The notes: generated by a model not told the origin, from the letters alone. 41,804 nt of DNA from DASXRC01 sp036506495 (GCA_036506495.1 DASXRQ010000090.1:1-41804); one strand, 5' to 3'. Positions 1 through 9,194 are shown, counted from the first letter of the stretch. Numbers and translations: made by a program.

Positions 1-1
1 G

Positions 2-1342
2 GCCGGCGTCGTGCGCACCGACCACCTCGGCGAGCTGCTCGACGCCGCGCGCATGCTGGTCGGCCCGCCCCTGCCAACCGGGGACCGCATCGGCATCTTC
101 GGCAACGCCGGCGGGGTGAACGTGTTGGCGGCCGACGCCGCCGAGGCGGACGGTCTGCGCGTACCCCGGCTAAGTCCCGAGACGCGCGCCCGGCTGGCGG
201 CGGCGCCGCCCGGCGCGGCCGACCCCGACAACCCGCTCGACCTCGGTGCGGGTGCAGGCCCACGTGCTCTCGCCGAGGCGTTCGACGCGCTCGCGGGCAG
301 CGGCGAGGTCGACGCGATCGTCTTCGTCGCCGCCGCGACGCGCGCCAACGACCTACCCGGAATGCTGGCCGCGCTCGCTCCGGCGGTGGACCGTCACCCG
401 GGTATGGCGTGCGCCGGAGTCGTCCTCGGCCATTCCGGCGCCGCGGATCTGGGCGCCCGGCGCCCGGTCCCGATCTTCGACTTGCCCGAGCGGGCCATCC
501 GGGCGATCGCTCACGCGGTCCGGTACGCGCAGTGGCGGCGTACCCCCATCGGCTCCCACCCGGAGCTCGACCGGGTCGAGGCCGCCGGCGCGCGGCGGGC
601 CATCACGGCCGCGCTGACCGACGGCGCGGGGTGGCAATCCCAGAGTCGGATCGCGGATGTCCTCGGCCGGTACGGCATTCCACTGATCCAGACGGTGACG
701 GTCGACCGCGCGGCGGACGCGGTCGCCGCGGCGGCCCGGCTCGGCTACCCGGTCGCGCTGAAGGCGGCCGACCCGACGGTGGTCCACAAGAGCGACATTG
801 GCGGAGTCAAACTGGCGCTGGCCGACGAGGCGGCCGTTCGTGGGGCATACGCCGACATCGCGTCCGCGCTCGGCGGGCCCGCACCGGTCGTGCTGGTCCA
901 GCCGATGGCCGCGCCCGGCATCGAGCTGGTCGCCGGCGTGGTCCACGATCCGCTGTTCGGCTCGCTCGTGATGCTCGGTCTGGGCGGCGTCTACACCGAC
1001 CTGCTCGGCGACCGCGCGTTCCGGCTGGTGCCGGTCACCGACCTCGACGCGGCGCGAATGTGGCGGTCGCTGCGGGCTGCTCCGCTGCTGACCGGCTACC
1101 GCGGCGCACCTCCGATCGACACCGCGGCGCTCGAGGACCTGATGCTACGGCTTGGCAGGCTGGCCGAGGATCTTCCGGAGGTCGCCGAACTCGACCTGAA
1201 TCCGATCCTCGCCGGCCCGCACGGACTCGTCGCTGTCGACGCCAAGTTGCGCCTGGAAGCAGTGGGTGCCGAGCCGGACGCATATCTGCGCCGGCTGCGC
1301 CAGGTCGACCCGGATTCGCATCACAGGAAGATTCGGCGATGA
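2..1342 (+). CDS. acyl-CoA synthetase (ADP-forming) / ATP-grasp protein, 5'-truncated
   Basis: The open frame runs off the left edge, so the N-terminal CoA-binding domain is missing. The visible 446 residues begin in the succinyl-CoA-ligase-like domain (a FGNAGGVNVLAAD motif near residue 35). They continue from about residue 210 into an ATP-grasp domain, with YPVALKAADPTVVHKSD and, near the end, ELDLNPI, both typical of the acetate/acyl-CoA synthetase (ADP-forming) family. Such enzymes interconvert acyl-CoA plus ADP and Pi with free acid plus ATP in the cytoplasm, and some carry an extra GNAT domain; whether this one does lies outside the window. The GTG at 11 is internal rather than the start, because family similarity (AGVVRTDHLGELLDAA) extends upstream of it. 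It ends about 110 bp before the convergent cNMP-binding gene. Confidence 0.88.
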   Translation, partial: AGVVRTDHLGELLDAARMLVGPPLPTGDRIGIFGNAGGVNVLAADAAEADGLRVPRLSPETRARLAAAPPGAADPDNPLDLGAGAGPRALAEAFDALAGSGEVDAIVFVAAATRANDLPGMLAALAPAVDRHPGMACAGVVLGHSGAADLGARRPVPIFDLPERAIRAIAHAVRYAQWRRTPIGSHPELDRVEAAGARRAITAALTDGAGWQSQSRIADVLGRYGIPLIQTVTVDRAADAVAAAARLGYPVALKAADPTVVHKSDIGGVKLALADEAAVRGAYADIASALGGPAPVVLVQPMAAPGIELVAGVVHDPLFGSLVMLGLGGVYTDLLGDRAFRLVPVTDLDAARMWRSLRAAPLLTGYRGAPPIDTAALEDLMLRLGRLAEDLPEVAELDLNPILAGPHGLVAVDAKLRLEAVGAEPDAYLRRLRQVDPDSHHRKIRR

Positions 1343-1453
1343 CATACCGACCGGATCGCCGTGGGTAAAACGGGTCGCGGCGCCGCAGTACGCGCTCGCT
1401 CGCGTCGGATCCGTCGGGCATCATGCCGCGTCGACTCGAGTGCGCCATGCGCG

Positions 1454-1921
1454 TTACTGGCCGTCCCCCGCGTACATGTCCAGCAGCCGCTGCCGCGTTG
1501 CCTGTAGCCGGTCGACGACGACGCCCATAAACCGACGGTGCAGCTCGTAGCCGATGACCGGGTCCTGGTCGCAGAGCCGCCGCACGCCATCCGCGTCGAG
1601 CACGATTGCCAGCGTCGGTTCCATCGCGGTGGCACCGAAGTGCCACCGGTACGGCGGGAACATCCACGACCAGCCGAGCACGGTGCCGGGCCCCAGCATC
1701 TCGACGATCGCCTCGCCGCGATCGCGCAGGCGCGTGTGCAGGCGGACGCGCCCGTCCCGGATCAACCAGAACCGGTCCGCTCGCCCGCCTTCCTCGAATA
1801 TCGGGCCGCCGAGCCGGAAGACCGAGCGATGGGCCCATATCGCGAGCCGGGTTAGCTGGTCCGGCGTCATTCCCTCCATGAACGGATGGCCAGCGAGCAG
1901 GTCGTACGTGGTGGTGATCAT
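1454..1921 (-). CDS. cyclic nucleotide-binding-fold (Crp N-domain-like) protein
   Basis: A 155-residue cytoplasmic protein made almost entirely of one cNMP-binding beta-roll: LLAGHPFMEGMTPDQL at the N terminus, then the FEEGGRADRFWLIRDGRV and GPGTVLGWSWMF segments. There is no C-terminal helix-turn-helix, so it is a sensor-domain-only member rather than a Crp-type transcription factor. The usual phosphate-cassette Arg is not obvious, so the ligand is uncertain. The ATG at 1921 is preferred over an upstream frame extension because GCGGAGG lies 7 bp ahead of it. It diverges from the Acg-1 operon, and the intervening 228 bp holds a DosR-like operator at 2035-2048 that could serve both directions. 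Single-domain proteins of this type occur in actinobacterial hypoxia clusters; the function here is inferred from context only. Confidence 0.8.
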   Translation of the reverse strand: MITTTYDLLAGHPFMEGMTPDQLTRLAIWAHRSVFRLGGPIFEEGGRADRFWLIRDGRVRLHTRLRDRGEAIVEMLGPGTVLGWSWMFPPYRWHFGATAMEPTLAIVLDADGVRRLCDQDPVIGYELHRRFMGVVVDRLQATRQRLLDMYAGDGQ

Positions 1922-2034
1922 GTCACTGCCTCCGCTTGTCGGGCCTGCAACTCGGGTGGTGTCGATGCGCACCCGGGTCGCTCGGCGGACGGGTCGTCAC
2001 GCCCATCGAACCTCCCCGGCGGGGATCGGTCGCA

Positions 2035-2048
2035 GAGTCGAAGGTCCC
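2035..2048 (-). promoter_or_regulatory. DosR-like operator (candidate)
   Basis: On the minus strand this reads GGGACCTTCGACTC: full GGGACCTTCG left half, two mismatches to GGGACCTTCGGCCC in the right half. It lies between the divergent cNMP-fold gene (start 1921) and Acg-1 (start 2150), about 100 bp from either. Confidence 0.5.
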
Positions 2049-2149
2049 GTGCGGGCCGGCGCAAAGCCCCTGTGCTGGGCATCTGCGTCCCGCGCAGGGT
2101 TGAGTGTGCGGGCCGGTCGGGTCCGAGCGGCAACCTTCGGGAGGGCGCT

Positions 2150-3181
2150 ATGGGTGGTGGAAGCGAGGCCATGATCAATCGGTGGTCGATCGACTCTGAT
2201 GGCCGGCCCGGTCCTGTCTTGGATGCGTGCCTACGCGCGGCGATCGCGGCGCCATCGGTCCACAACACCCAGCCCTGGCGATTCCGGCTGCTCGACCGCA
2301 TGGTTGAGGTGTACACCGACCCGTCCCGCCGGCTAGCCGTGCTCGACCCGACCGGCCGGGAGCTGACGATCAGCGTGGGTGCCGCGGTGCTCAATCTGCG
2401 GGTGGCGATGCTGGCCCATGGTCGCGTTCCGGTGATATGGCTGTTCCCGGACCCGGCCGACCCGAGCCTCGCCGCCCAGGTGCGACTGGGCCCCGTTGTG
2501 CCGTTGCGGGATACAGCGGTGATGCTGGCTCGAGCCATCCCCCACCGCCACACGAACCGGCGGCCGTTCTCGGCCGTTCCCGTCCCGCCCGAGGTGCTGG
2601 CCGATCTGGCCGCGGCCGCTCGGGTGGAGGGCGGCGATCTCGTCGTCGCCGACCCGCCCGTGCGGGACGCCGTGCTGAGCGTGGTGCGCGCCGCGGAACA
2701 CCGCCGCCGCGCCGACCCGGCGTACCGGGCCGAGCTGGACGAGTGGACCCGCGAGATCCCGCACCGGCGCGACGGTGTACCGCCGGAGGCGTTCGGGCCG
2801 TGGGACGCGCTGGAGGTGGTCCCGATCCGGGACTTCGGCCTGATCCAACCGTCGCGGCACCGCTCACGGGTTTCGTTCGAAGATGAGCCGACGATCGCGG
2901 TTCTGTACTCCCCCGGCGACACCCCATGGGACTGGCTACGCGCGGGCCAAGCTCTGGAGCGGACGTTGCTTACCGCGACGGTTCGCGGGGTGGCCACGAC
3001 GCTGATGACCCAGCCCTTGGAGATACCCGAGCTGCGGGCCCTGCTCGCCGATTCGGCCGGTGGGTTGGTGGCGCAGGCCGTGGTGCGGTTCGGCTACGGG
3101 CCGCCGAGTCCGCCGTCGCCCCGACGGTCCGTGTCCGAGGTGCTGGTTCGCCCCGAATCCGCGCAGGCGGCCTCGTCGTGA
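2150..3181 (+). CDS. Acg-family FMN-binding oxidoreductase (paralog 1)
   Basis: A 343-residue protein of the Acg (Rv2032-type) branch of the nitroreductase superfamily. The diagnostic APSVHNTQPWRF is at residues 34-45, followed by PHRHTNRRPF, a DWLRAGQALERTLLTAT helix and a C-terminal VRFGYG strand. In this family the single chain folds as an internally duplicated nitroreductase pseudo-dimer around one flavin; a catalytic reaction has not been settled. The ATG at 2150 has GGGAGGGCG just ahead; ATG 2171 is an alternative. The stop overlaps the GTG of the P-type ATPase (GTGA), showing an operon. It lies downstream of a DosR-like operator and is one of four intact paralogs in the window (with Acg-2, -3 and -4). 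Sure of family, unsure of substrate. Confidence 0.92.
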   Translation: MGGGSEAMINRWSIDSDGRPGPVLDACLRAAIAAPSVHNTQPWRFRLLDRMVEVYTDPSRRLAVLDPTGRELTISVGAAVLNLRVAMLAHGRVPVIWLFPDPADPSLAAQVRLGPVVPLRDTAVMLARAIPHRHTNRRPFSAVPVPPEVLADLAAAARVEGGDLVVADPPVRDAVLSVVRAAEHRRRADPAYRAELDEWTREIPHRRDGVPPEAFGPWDALEVVPIRDFGLIQPSRHRSRVSFEDEPTIAVLYSPGDTPWDWLRAGQALERTLLTATVRGVATTLMTQPLEIPELRALLADSAGGLVAQAVVRFGYGPPSPPSPRRSVSEVLVRPESAQAASS

Positions 3182-5745
3182 TTGCCGGCGTCGTGTCCCG
3201 CACGGATGAGGACCTACGCGTCGACGCCGGGCACGGAGGTCTGACCACCAGGGCTGCGGAGGCGCGGCTTCGGGAGGACGGCCCCAATGCGGTGGTGCCG
3301 CCGCCACCGCGGCGCCTGAGCGCTCGCATCAGCCATCAGCTCACCGACCCGCTGGTTGCCCTGTTGCTGGTTGCGGCCGCCGTCACCACGGCGCTGGCGG
3401 ACTACCGCGACACGTTCGTCATCGCGCTGGTCGTCGTCGTGAACACCGCGATCGGCGTGGTCCAGGAGGTCCGGGCGGACCGCGCGATCGCCGCCCTCGA
3501 CCTGCTGGCCGCTCCCACCGCGCGCGTCGTGCGCGACCGTCGCGACACCGTCATCCCAGCCGCCGACCTGGTGCGGGGCGACCTGGTACGCGTTGAGCCC
3601 GGCGACGTGGTCCCGGCCGACCTGAGGCTGGTCTTCGCCCACCGGCTGCAGCTGGACGAGTCCGCGCTCACCGGCGAGTCCGTCGCGGTGGTGCGGTCAT
3701 CCGGAAATGAGGCGCGCGCGGGGACGGTCGTGGTGACCGGACGCGGGGTCGGCACCGTCGAGCGGACCGGAGAACACAGCGCGCTCGGGCGCATCACGGC
3801 ACTCGTTGCTGCGACCCGGCCTGGTCCGACCCCGCTGCAGCGGCGGCTCGCCGCGCTGGGCCGGGTGCTCGGACTGACCGCGGTCGGCCTCTCGGCCCTC
3901 ATCTTCGCGATCGGGCTCCTCTCGGGGCGGCCCGTGGTCGACATGGCAATCACCGCGGTTAGCCTGGTGGTGGCCGCCGTGCCGGAGTCTCTGCCGGCGG
4001 TGATCACGCTCGCGTTGGCGCTCGGCGCGCGGCGGATGGCCCAGTCCCGAGCGATCCCGCGTCGGCTGCACGCGGTGGAGACTCTCGGCTCGGTCACCGT
4101 GGTCGCGTCGGACAAGACCGGCACGCTGACCGAGGGCCGAATGGCCGTGCAGCGGGTGATCACACCGGACGGCGCGGAGTACGCCGTGTCCGGCACTGGG
4201 TACGAGCCGTCCGGCGAGATTCTGGTGGCGGACCGCACGCTTCGCGGACCGCCGCCGGCGGCGCTGGCCGAACTCGCACGCGCGGGAGTCCTGTGCAACG
4301 ACGCCACGCTCGCCGAGCCGACGGCGGACCAGCCGCACTGGGCCGCCATCGGTGATCCACTCGAGGCGGCACTGGTGGCGTTCGCCGCGCGATGCGGGCT
4401 GAACCCGGCGGTCGAGCGGGCCGAATGGCCCCGGTTCGCCGAGCACCCGTTCGAGCAGGCCACCCGCCGGATGACAACCATCCACCGCGGGCCCCAGGGC
4501 CGGTTCCTCATGGTATGCAAGGGCGCACCCGAGACGGTCTTCGTCGCGCCGACCGCGGACGCGACACCGGAGGCACTGGACGCGGCGATCGCCGCCGCGC
4601 ATGCGCTGGCAGCGAGCGGCCTCCGTGTGCTTGCGATCGCGGCCGACATGCGCGATGAGCCGGGATCACCCGAGTCGCCCCGTGGACTACGACCGCTGGG
4701 CCTCATCGCGATCGGCGACCCCGTCCGAGAAACCGCGCCACGGATAGCGGAGGTGTTCGCGGCGGCCGGGATCCGGCTGGTGCTCATCACCGGCGACCAT
4801 CCGGCCACCGCCGCCGCGGTCGGCGGCCAGCTCGGCATCGTAGCGGACGGCGACGACGTGGTACGCGGTGACGCGCTCGCCAACGACGACACGGATTCCG
4901 ATCGCGCGGACCAGGCCCGCGTGTTCGCCCGGATCCAGCCCGAGCAGAAATTGGACATCATCGCCGCGCTACAGCGGCGAGGCCACATCGTCGCGATGAC
5001 CGGCGACGGGGTCAACGACGCGGCCGCCCTGCGCGTCGCGGACATCGGGGTGGCGATGGGCGGAGGCACCGAGGTCGCGCGTCAGGCGGCCGACCTCGTG
5101 CTCGTCGACGACAACCTCGCGACCGTCGCCACCGCCGTGCGCGAAGGGCGGCGCATCTACGACAACATCCGGCGGTTCCTGCGCTACGGGCTATCCGGCG
5201 GCGCCGCCGAAATCATCGTCATGCTCGTTGGCCCGGCCCTGGGCCTCGCGGTGCCCCTCCTGCCGGCCCAGATCCTCTGGGTCAACCTGCTCACCCACGG
5301 GGTGCCCGGGGTCGCGCTCGGCGCCGAGCCGGCCGAACCCGGCACCATGCGCCGCCCACCTCGGTCGCCCCAGGAGTCGGTGCTCGGCGGGGGCCTGGTG
5401 AGGGCCGTGCTCGTCACCGGGGCGCTCATCGCGGCGGTGACGCTCGGCGCCGGCGTGGCCGCATACCACCTCGACCGCCCCTGGCAGTCGGTCATGTTCG
5501 TGGTACTCGGACTGGCCCAGCTGGGCGTCGCGCTGTCCGTGCGCGTCCGACGGCGGCCGGGAACACCAGGCAACCCGGGACTGCTGTACGCCGTCGCCCT
5601 CTCCGCGGCACTGCAGGTTGCCGGGGTACTCCTGCCGCAGCTCCGCACCCTGCTGGGCACCGACCCGCTCGGCACCGCCGAGCTGCTGGCCTGCACGGCC
5701 GTGGCGACCCTGCCCGCGCTCGGCGCCAGGCTGTTCGTCCGCTGA
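3178..5745 (+). CDS. P-type cation-transporting ATPase (P2A, CtpF-like)
   Basis: An 855-residue integral membrane pump. In order: N-terminal cation-ATPase domain, actuator TGES near 165, transmembrane PESLP near 269 in helix M4 (P2A pumps usually have PEGLP), phosphorylation DKTGTLTEG with Asp312, nucleotide-binding domain, hinge TGDGVNDAA near 608-616, and a C-terminal block of transmembrane helices. This matches Ca/Mn-type P2A ATPases and, by context, mycobacterial CtpF, which belongs to the DosR regulon. It couples ATP hydrolysis to cation export; the ion cannot be read from the sequence. The GTG at 3178 overlaps the Acg-1 stop by 4 bp, so the two are translationally coupled. The frame is open for 250 bp further upstream, but that part lies inside the Acg-1 gene. 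The Ser in place of Gly in PEGLP may alter ion specificity. Confidence 0.95.
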   Translation: MIAGVVSRTDEDLRVDAGHGGLTTRAAEARLREDGPNAVVPPPPRRLSARISHQLTDPLVALLLVAAAVTTALADYRDTFVIALVVVVNTAIGVVQEVRADRAIAALDLLAAPTARVVRDRRDTVIPAADLVRGDLVRVEPGDVVPADLRLVFAHRLQLDESALTGESVAVVRSSGNEARAGTVVVTGRGVGTVERTGEHSALGRITALVAATRPGPTPLQRRLAALGRVLGLTAVGLSALIFAIGLLSGRPVVDMAITAVSLVVAAVPESLPAVITLALALGARRMAQSRAIPRRLHAVETLGSVTVVASDKTGTLTEGRMAVQRVITPDGAEYAVSGTGYEPSGEILVADRTLRGPPPAALAELARAGVLCNDATLAEPTADQPHWAAIGDPLEAALVAFAARCGLNPAVERAEWPRFAEHPFEQATRRMTTIHRGPQGRFLMVCKGAPETVFVAPTADATPEALDAAIAAAHALAASGLRVLAIAADMRDEPGSPESPRGLRPLGLIAIGDPVRETAPRIAEVFAAAGIRLVLITGDHPATAAAVGGQLGIVADGDDVVRGDALANDDTDSDRADQARVFARIQPEQKLDIIAALQRRGHIVAMTGDGVNDAAALRVADIGVAMGGGTEVARQAADLVLVDDNLATVATAVREGRRIYDNIRRFLRYGLSGGAAEIIVMLVGPALGLAVPLLPAQILWVNLLTHGVPGVALGAEPAEPGTMRRPPRSPQESVLGGGLVRAVLVTGALIAAVTLGAGVAAYHLDRPWQSVMFVVLGLAQLGVALSVRVRRRPGTPGNPGLLYAVALSAALQVAGVLLPQLRTLLGTDPLGTAELLACTAVATLPALGARLFVR

Positions 5746-5839
5746 GTCGTAGGTCCCGCAGCTGGTGGACCTTGGCCACTGTGCCGCCCACCGGCCGCTC
5801 GTCCACCCTGAGCGTGTTGAGCGTGAAGGGGGTCTGGTC

Positions 5840-6124
5840 ATGATGCCGATGATGTCCGGTACGGGTGGCGCCGCGATGTGGATCTTCCTCCTGCTGCTGG
5901 TCGCGGCGGTTGGCGTGGCGGTGTTCGCCGTGGCATCCACGTTGGTTCGGTCCAGCGGGCAGCAGGCTGGCGCGGCTCCGCCGTCCGCCCGGCCGGCGGA
6001 GCGGAGCCAGCCGGAGGAGACGCTCCGCATGCGATACGCCCGCGGTGAGATCGACACCGACGAGTTCGAGCGCCGGCTCGCCGCGCTGCAGACCGCCCGT
6101 CAGGCACGGGATCCCGACTTGTGA
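5840..6124 (+). CDS. small membrane protein with SHOCT domain
   Basis: A 94-residue protein with one transmembrane segment (about residues 12-33, WIFLLLLVAAVGVAVFAVAS), a Pro/Ala-rich linker, and a C-terminal SHOCT motif (LRMRYARGEIDTDEFERRL). SHOCT modules are short helical oligomerisation segments found at the ends of many actinobacterial membrane proteins. The ATG at 5840 was chosen because GAAGGGGG lies about 8 bp upstream and because it begins with the membrane segment. It sits 94 bp after the P-type ATPase and its stop overlaps the next gene's GTG, so the two are co-translated. Function unknown. A role as an accessory to the ATPase or the following membrane protein is only a guess. Confidence 0.82.
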   Translation: MMPMMSGTGGAAMWIFLLLLVAAVGVAVFAVASTLVRSSGQQAGAAPPSARPAERSQPEETLRMRYARGEIDTDEFERRLAALQTARQARDPDL

Positions 6125-6438
6125 CCACGCCGATGACGGCCACTGTCTCAGGTGACGCCCCCGGCCCGGCCTCTTTGCTGTCCGGCCGCCGACTTTGGCG
6201 GAGCTGGTTCCTATGGGCCACCCTCGGCGAAGCCGGCGGCTTCTGTGCTCCCGCTGTCGCGGCGGCCCTGGCGACCGCACTCCCCGGCGTGGTATCGCTG
6301 ATCGCCCTCCTTACCGCCGGCGCCGCTGAGGGTGCGCTGCTCGGTGCGGCCCAGGCACACGTGCTTCCTCGTGCGCTGCCCGCGGTATCCCCCCGCCGTG
6401 TGCAAACGCGGCCGGTAGCGGAAGGATGGACCGCATGA
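6121..6438 (+). CDS. small integral membrane protein, probably C-terminally shortened
   Basis: 105 residues starting at GTG 6121, which overlaps the SHOCT gene stop (GTGA). It has WRSWFLWATLGEAGGF followed by two hydrophobic stretches (about 42-60 and 63-78) and AAQAHVLPRALP. This resembles the first third of a family of roughly 200-residue actinobacterial membrane proteins (W-x-L-x-x-T-x-GE-x-x-GF; AQ-x-x-VL-R-x-LP), but it stops soon after the RR turn. That suggests a truncated version or a minimal homologue. Its stop codon overlaps the ATG of Acg-2 (ATGA), so it remains in a coupled translation unit, which argues for continued expression. No enzymatic motif is visible. Confidence 0.6.
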   Translation: MTTPMTATVSGDAPGPASLLSGRRLWRSWFLWATLGEAGGFCAPAVAAALATALPGVVSLIALLTAGAAEGALLGAAQAHVLPRALPAVSPRRVQTRPVAEGWTA

Positions 6439-7421
6439 CCGACCGCGCACCGGCACAGGTGCTTGCTGAGGCGGCCCGGGCGGCGAGGTACGCGCCGTCT
6501 GCGCTCAACACGCAGCCGTGGCGATGGAGCGTGGGGCCTGACGGACTCGATCTCTACGCGGACCGCACCCGTCAGCTCCACGCCGCCGACCCGGACGGCC
6601 GCCTGCTAATGATCAGCTGTGGCGTGGCCCTGCATCACGCCCGTGTCGCCCTCGCCGCGGAGGGGTGGGGTGGCTCGGTGGTCCGGTTTCCGGGACCGAC
6701 CGACCTCCTTGCTCGGATCACCCTGGACGCCCCCACCAGCGTCTCGCCCGAGGCGATGCGACTCTTCCAGGCGACCGAGGCGCGGCACACCGACCGGCGC
6801 CCGGTCGTGGATGTGCCGGTTGAGCCCGCCGCGTGGGACGAGGTCGTGGCCGCGGCGACCGGTGAAGGGGTGAACCTGCATCGGCTCACGCCCGAGCAGG
6901 TGAGCGACCTGGCGTCCGCCGCCGCGCACGCCGATGCGCTGGCTGCGGCCGATCCCGCGCTACGCGCCGAGTTGGCCCTCTGGGTCGGCGGCGACCGGCC
7001 GTCCGGAGCCGGGTTGCCCGATACGGTGATACCGAGCCGCCCGCCGCAGACCGAGGTGCCGGAACGGGAGTTCGGCCGCGGCGGCACACTCGACGTCGGC
7101 GAGGGCCATGCAGGAGCCGCGACGTACGCCGTCCTCTTCGGCGACACCGACGATCCGCCGGCCTGGCTGAGGGCCGGCGAGGCGCTCTCGGCCGCCTGGC
7201 TCACCGCGACCCGACTCGGCCTCGCCGTGCTACCGTTCACCGCCGTCATCGAGATCCCCGCGACCCGTCAGACCATCCGTCGCCTGCTCGCCGGTGTCGG
7301 CCACCCGTACGTTGTGCTCCGCGTCGGTACCGCCGACCCCGACCACGCCGGGCCGCCACACACCCCGCGGCTACCTGCGGAGCAGGTCATCGATACCTCG
7401 GGCATCGACACGACCGGTTGA
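6435..7421 (+). CDS. Acg-family FMN-binding oxidoreductase (paralog 2)
   Basis: 328 residues; APSALNTQPWRW near residues 18-29, ADPDGRLLMISCGVALHHAR, ARHTDRRPV, and WLRAGEALSAAWLTAT in the C-terminal half. It groups by eye with Acg-3 (10039), sharing the QPWRW variant and the DPDGRLL-ISCG-ALHHAR block, whereas Acg-1 and Acg-4 have QPWRF. Start: ATG 6435 rather than 6426, because GGAAGG immediately abuts 6426 but sits 9 bp before 6435, and 6435 overlaps the previous stop as ATGA. It is the last gene of the run that begins at 2150; the sensor kinase follows after about 40 bp and may be in the same transcript. Confidence 0.92.
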   Translation: MTDRAPAQVLAEAARAARYAPSALNTQPWRWSVGPDGLDLYADRTRQLHAADPDGRLLMISCGVALHHARVALAAEGWGGSVVRFPGPTDLLARITLDAPTSVSPEAMRLFQATEARHTDRRPVVDVPVEPAAWDEVVAAATGEGVNLHRLTPEQVSDLASAAAHADALAAADPALRAELALWVGGDRPSGAGLPDTVIPSRPPQTEVPEREFGRGGTLDVGEGHAGAATYAVLFGDTDDPPAWLRAGEALSAAWLTATRLGLAVLPFTAVIEIPATRQTIRRLLAGVGHPYVVLRVGTADPDHAGPPHTPRLPAEQVIDTSGIDTTG

Positions 7422-7463
7422 CGCGCCGACATCCACGCAACGCCCGCCGACTACGATCACGCC

Positions 7464-9194
7464 GTGGTCGCGGATGCTGACATGGGACGGGACGAGCAGC
7501 CGTGGGAGCGGCCGTTCCTAGGCTTGACGGCGCTGTCCCGCGTCCACCTCGACGCGTTGCTCCAGGAGCTGCTGGACCGGGTGGGCGAGATTGTGGCGAG
7601 CCGGGAGCGGCTGCGCGCGCTGCTCGATGCCGTCGTCGCGATCAGCTCTGATCTTGACCTGCACAGCACCCTCGAGCGGATCGGCGCGGCGGCGTGCGAA
7701 CTGGCTGGCGCCCGCTACGGCGCCCTCGGGGTGATCGGGCACGACGAAAAGCTGATCGACTTCATTACGCACGGCATCGACCCGGAGACACACGCGGCAA
7801 TCGGCGACCTACCGACCGGCCGCGGTGTGCTCGGGCTGCTGATCCAGGACCCCCGGCCAGTGCGGCTCCCGGACATCTCGCAGCACCCCCAGTCGTATGG
7901 CTTCCCACCCCACCACCCGGTCATGCGCAGCTTCCTCGGCGTGCCGATCCGCATCCGCGACGAGGTGTTCGGCAACCTCTACCTCGCCGAGAAGCAAGGC
8001 GCGACCGAGTTCACCGAGGACGACGAGAAGATCGTCGTCGCCCTGGCCGCCGCGGCCGGCGTCGCGATTGAGAACGCCCGGCTGTATGCGCTGGCCAGCC
8101 GACGGCAGCAGTGGCTCGCGGCAACCGCCGAGATCACCAACGTCTTGCTGGGCGACGTGCAACGCACGGCGGCGCTGAAGCTGGTCGCCCGTCGGGCGCG
8201 GGAGGTCGCCGAGGCCTACGCCGTGCTGGTTCTGCTATACGACGAGGAGACGGGACAGCTCACCGTCGAGGTCGTGGACGCCGACGAGGAGGTCGAGGTC
8301 TCGGACTTGGCCGGCGTGGTGGTGCCGGCGGCGAACACCGCGTTCAGTGAGGCCGTCGTCGCTGGTGCGCACGCGGTGGTCGAGGACCTGGGCAAGGCCG
8401 CGCCCTGGCCGATCGCGGTGACCACCGGGCCGGCTCTGATCGCGCCGCTCGCGACCTCACAGGCGCTCCACGGCCTGCTCGTGGCCGCGCAGAGGCCGGG
8501 AGAACACCGCCCAGCGGACGACGACCAGCCCCTCTTGACGAGCTTCGCCGGGCAGGCCGCCCTCGCGCTGGAAAGAGCCACCGCGCAGGAGGAACGCGAG
8601 CAGCTGGTGGTGCTCGAAGATCGGGAGCGCATCGCCCGGGACCTGCATGACGTGGTGATCCAGCGGCTGTTCGCCACCGGTCTGCAGCTGCAGACCGCGG
8701 CCACCCTGGCCACCCGGCCGGAGGTGGCCACCCGGATCAACACGTCGGTCGACGAGCTCGACACCACCATCCGCGACATCCGCACGGCCATCTTCGAACT
8801 TCGCTCGCCGGTCGCCGCCGAACTGCGCACGGACATCCGCGGGACAGTCGAGGCGGCCGCGGAGTCGCTGGGGTTCCGACCCCGCCTCGAACTCTCCGGG
8901 CCGATCGATAGCGCCGTCCCGCGGGAGATCCGCCCGGACCTCCTGGCCGTGGTGCGGGAGGCACTGTCCAACGTGGTACGCCATGCCCACGCGACCTCGG
9001 TCGATCTGAGCGTGTCGGTGGCGGACGGGCTGGTAAGGGTGGTCATGCGCGACAACGGCGTCGGCGCGGCCGGAGCCATCGAGCACGGCGGGTTGATCAA
9101 CCTTCGAGAGCGGGCGGCCCGGCACCGCGGCACGTTCGTGGTCGATTCGGTGGAACCGAACGGGACGATCGTGACGTGGTCGGTGCCGCTGTAG
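7464..9194 (+). CDS. devS: DevS/DosT-like two-GAF sensor histidine kinase
   Basis: A 576-residue cytoplasmic kinase: a short helical N terminus, GAF-A about 60-205, GAF-B about 225-375, a HisKA_3 dimerisation segment with ERIARDLHDVVIQRLF (phospho-acceptor His395) and a HATPase domain (DNGVG near 527). In GAF-A the stretch YGFPPHHPVMRSFLGVP aligns with mycobacterial DevS; the second His of the HH pair (His151) matches its heme ligand His149. Tyr173 matches the distal-pocket Tyr171. I infer a heme-based sensor of O2, NO or CO that phosphorylates the regulator encoded at 9199. It faces that regulator tail to tail with only 4 bp between stops, instead of forming the usual devR-devS operon. Start uncertain: GTG 7464 or ATG 7482; neither has a strong ribosome-binding site. 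Confidence 0.93.
   Translation: MVADADMGRDEQPWERPFLGLTALSRVHLDALLQELLDRVGEIVASRERLRALLDAVVAISSDLDLHSTLERIGAAACELAGARYGALGVIGHDEKLIDFITHGIDPETHAAIGDLPTGRGVLGLLIQDPRPVRLPDISQHPQSYGFPPHHPVMRSFLGVPIRIRDEVFGNLYLAEKQGATEFTEDDEKIVVALAAAAGVAIENARLYALASRRQQWLAATAEITNVLLGDVQRTAALKLVARRAREVAEAYAVLVLLYDEETGQLTVEVVDADEEVEVSDLAGVVVPAANTAFSEAVVAGAHAVVEDLGKAAPWPIAVTTGPALIAPLATSQALHGLLVAAQRPGEHRPADDDQPLLTSFAGQAALALERATAQEEREQLVVLEDRERIARDLHDVVIQRLFATGLQLQTAATLATRPEVATRINTSVDELDTTIRDIRTAIFELRSPVAAELRTDIRGTVEAAAESLGFRPRLELSGPIDSAVPREIRPDLLAVVREALSNVVRHAHATSVDLSVSVADGLVRVVMRDNGVGAAGAIEHGGLINLRERAARHRGTFVVDSVEPNGTIVTWSVPL

Noticed and set aside
3402..5069. Long minus-strand reading frame opposite the P-type ATPase
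   Set aside because: Ser/Arg/Thr-rich composition typical of a GC-rich antisense shadow, no ribosome-binding site, no family motif; the plus strand encodes a complete ATPase.
5766..5779. TGGACCTTGGCCAC upstream of the SHOCT gene as a DosR-like operator
   Set aside because: The half sites are one base too close and both ends mismatch; not counted among the operators.
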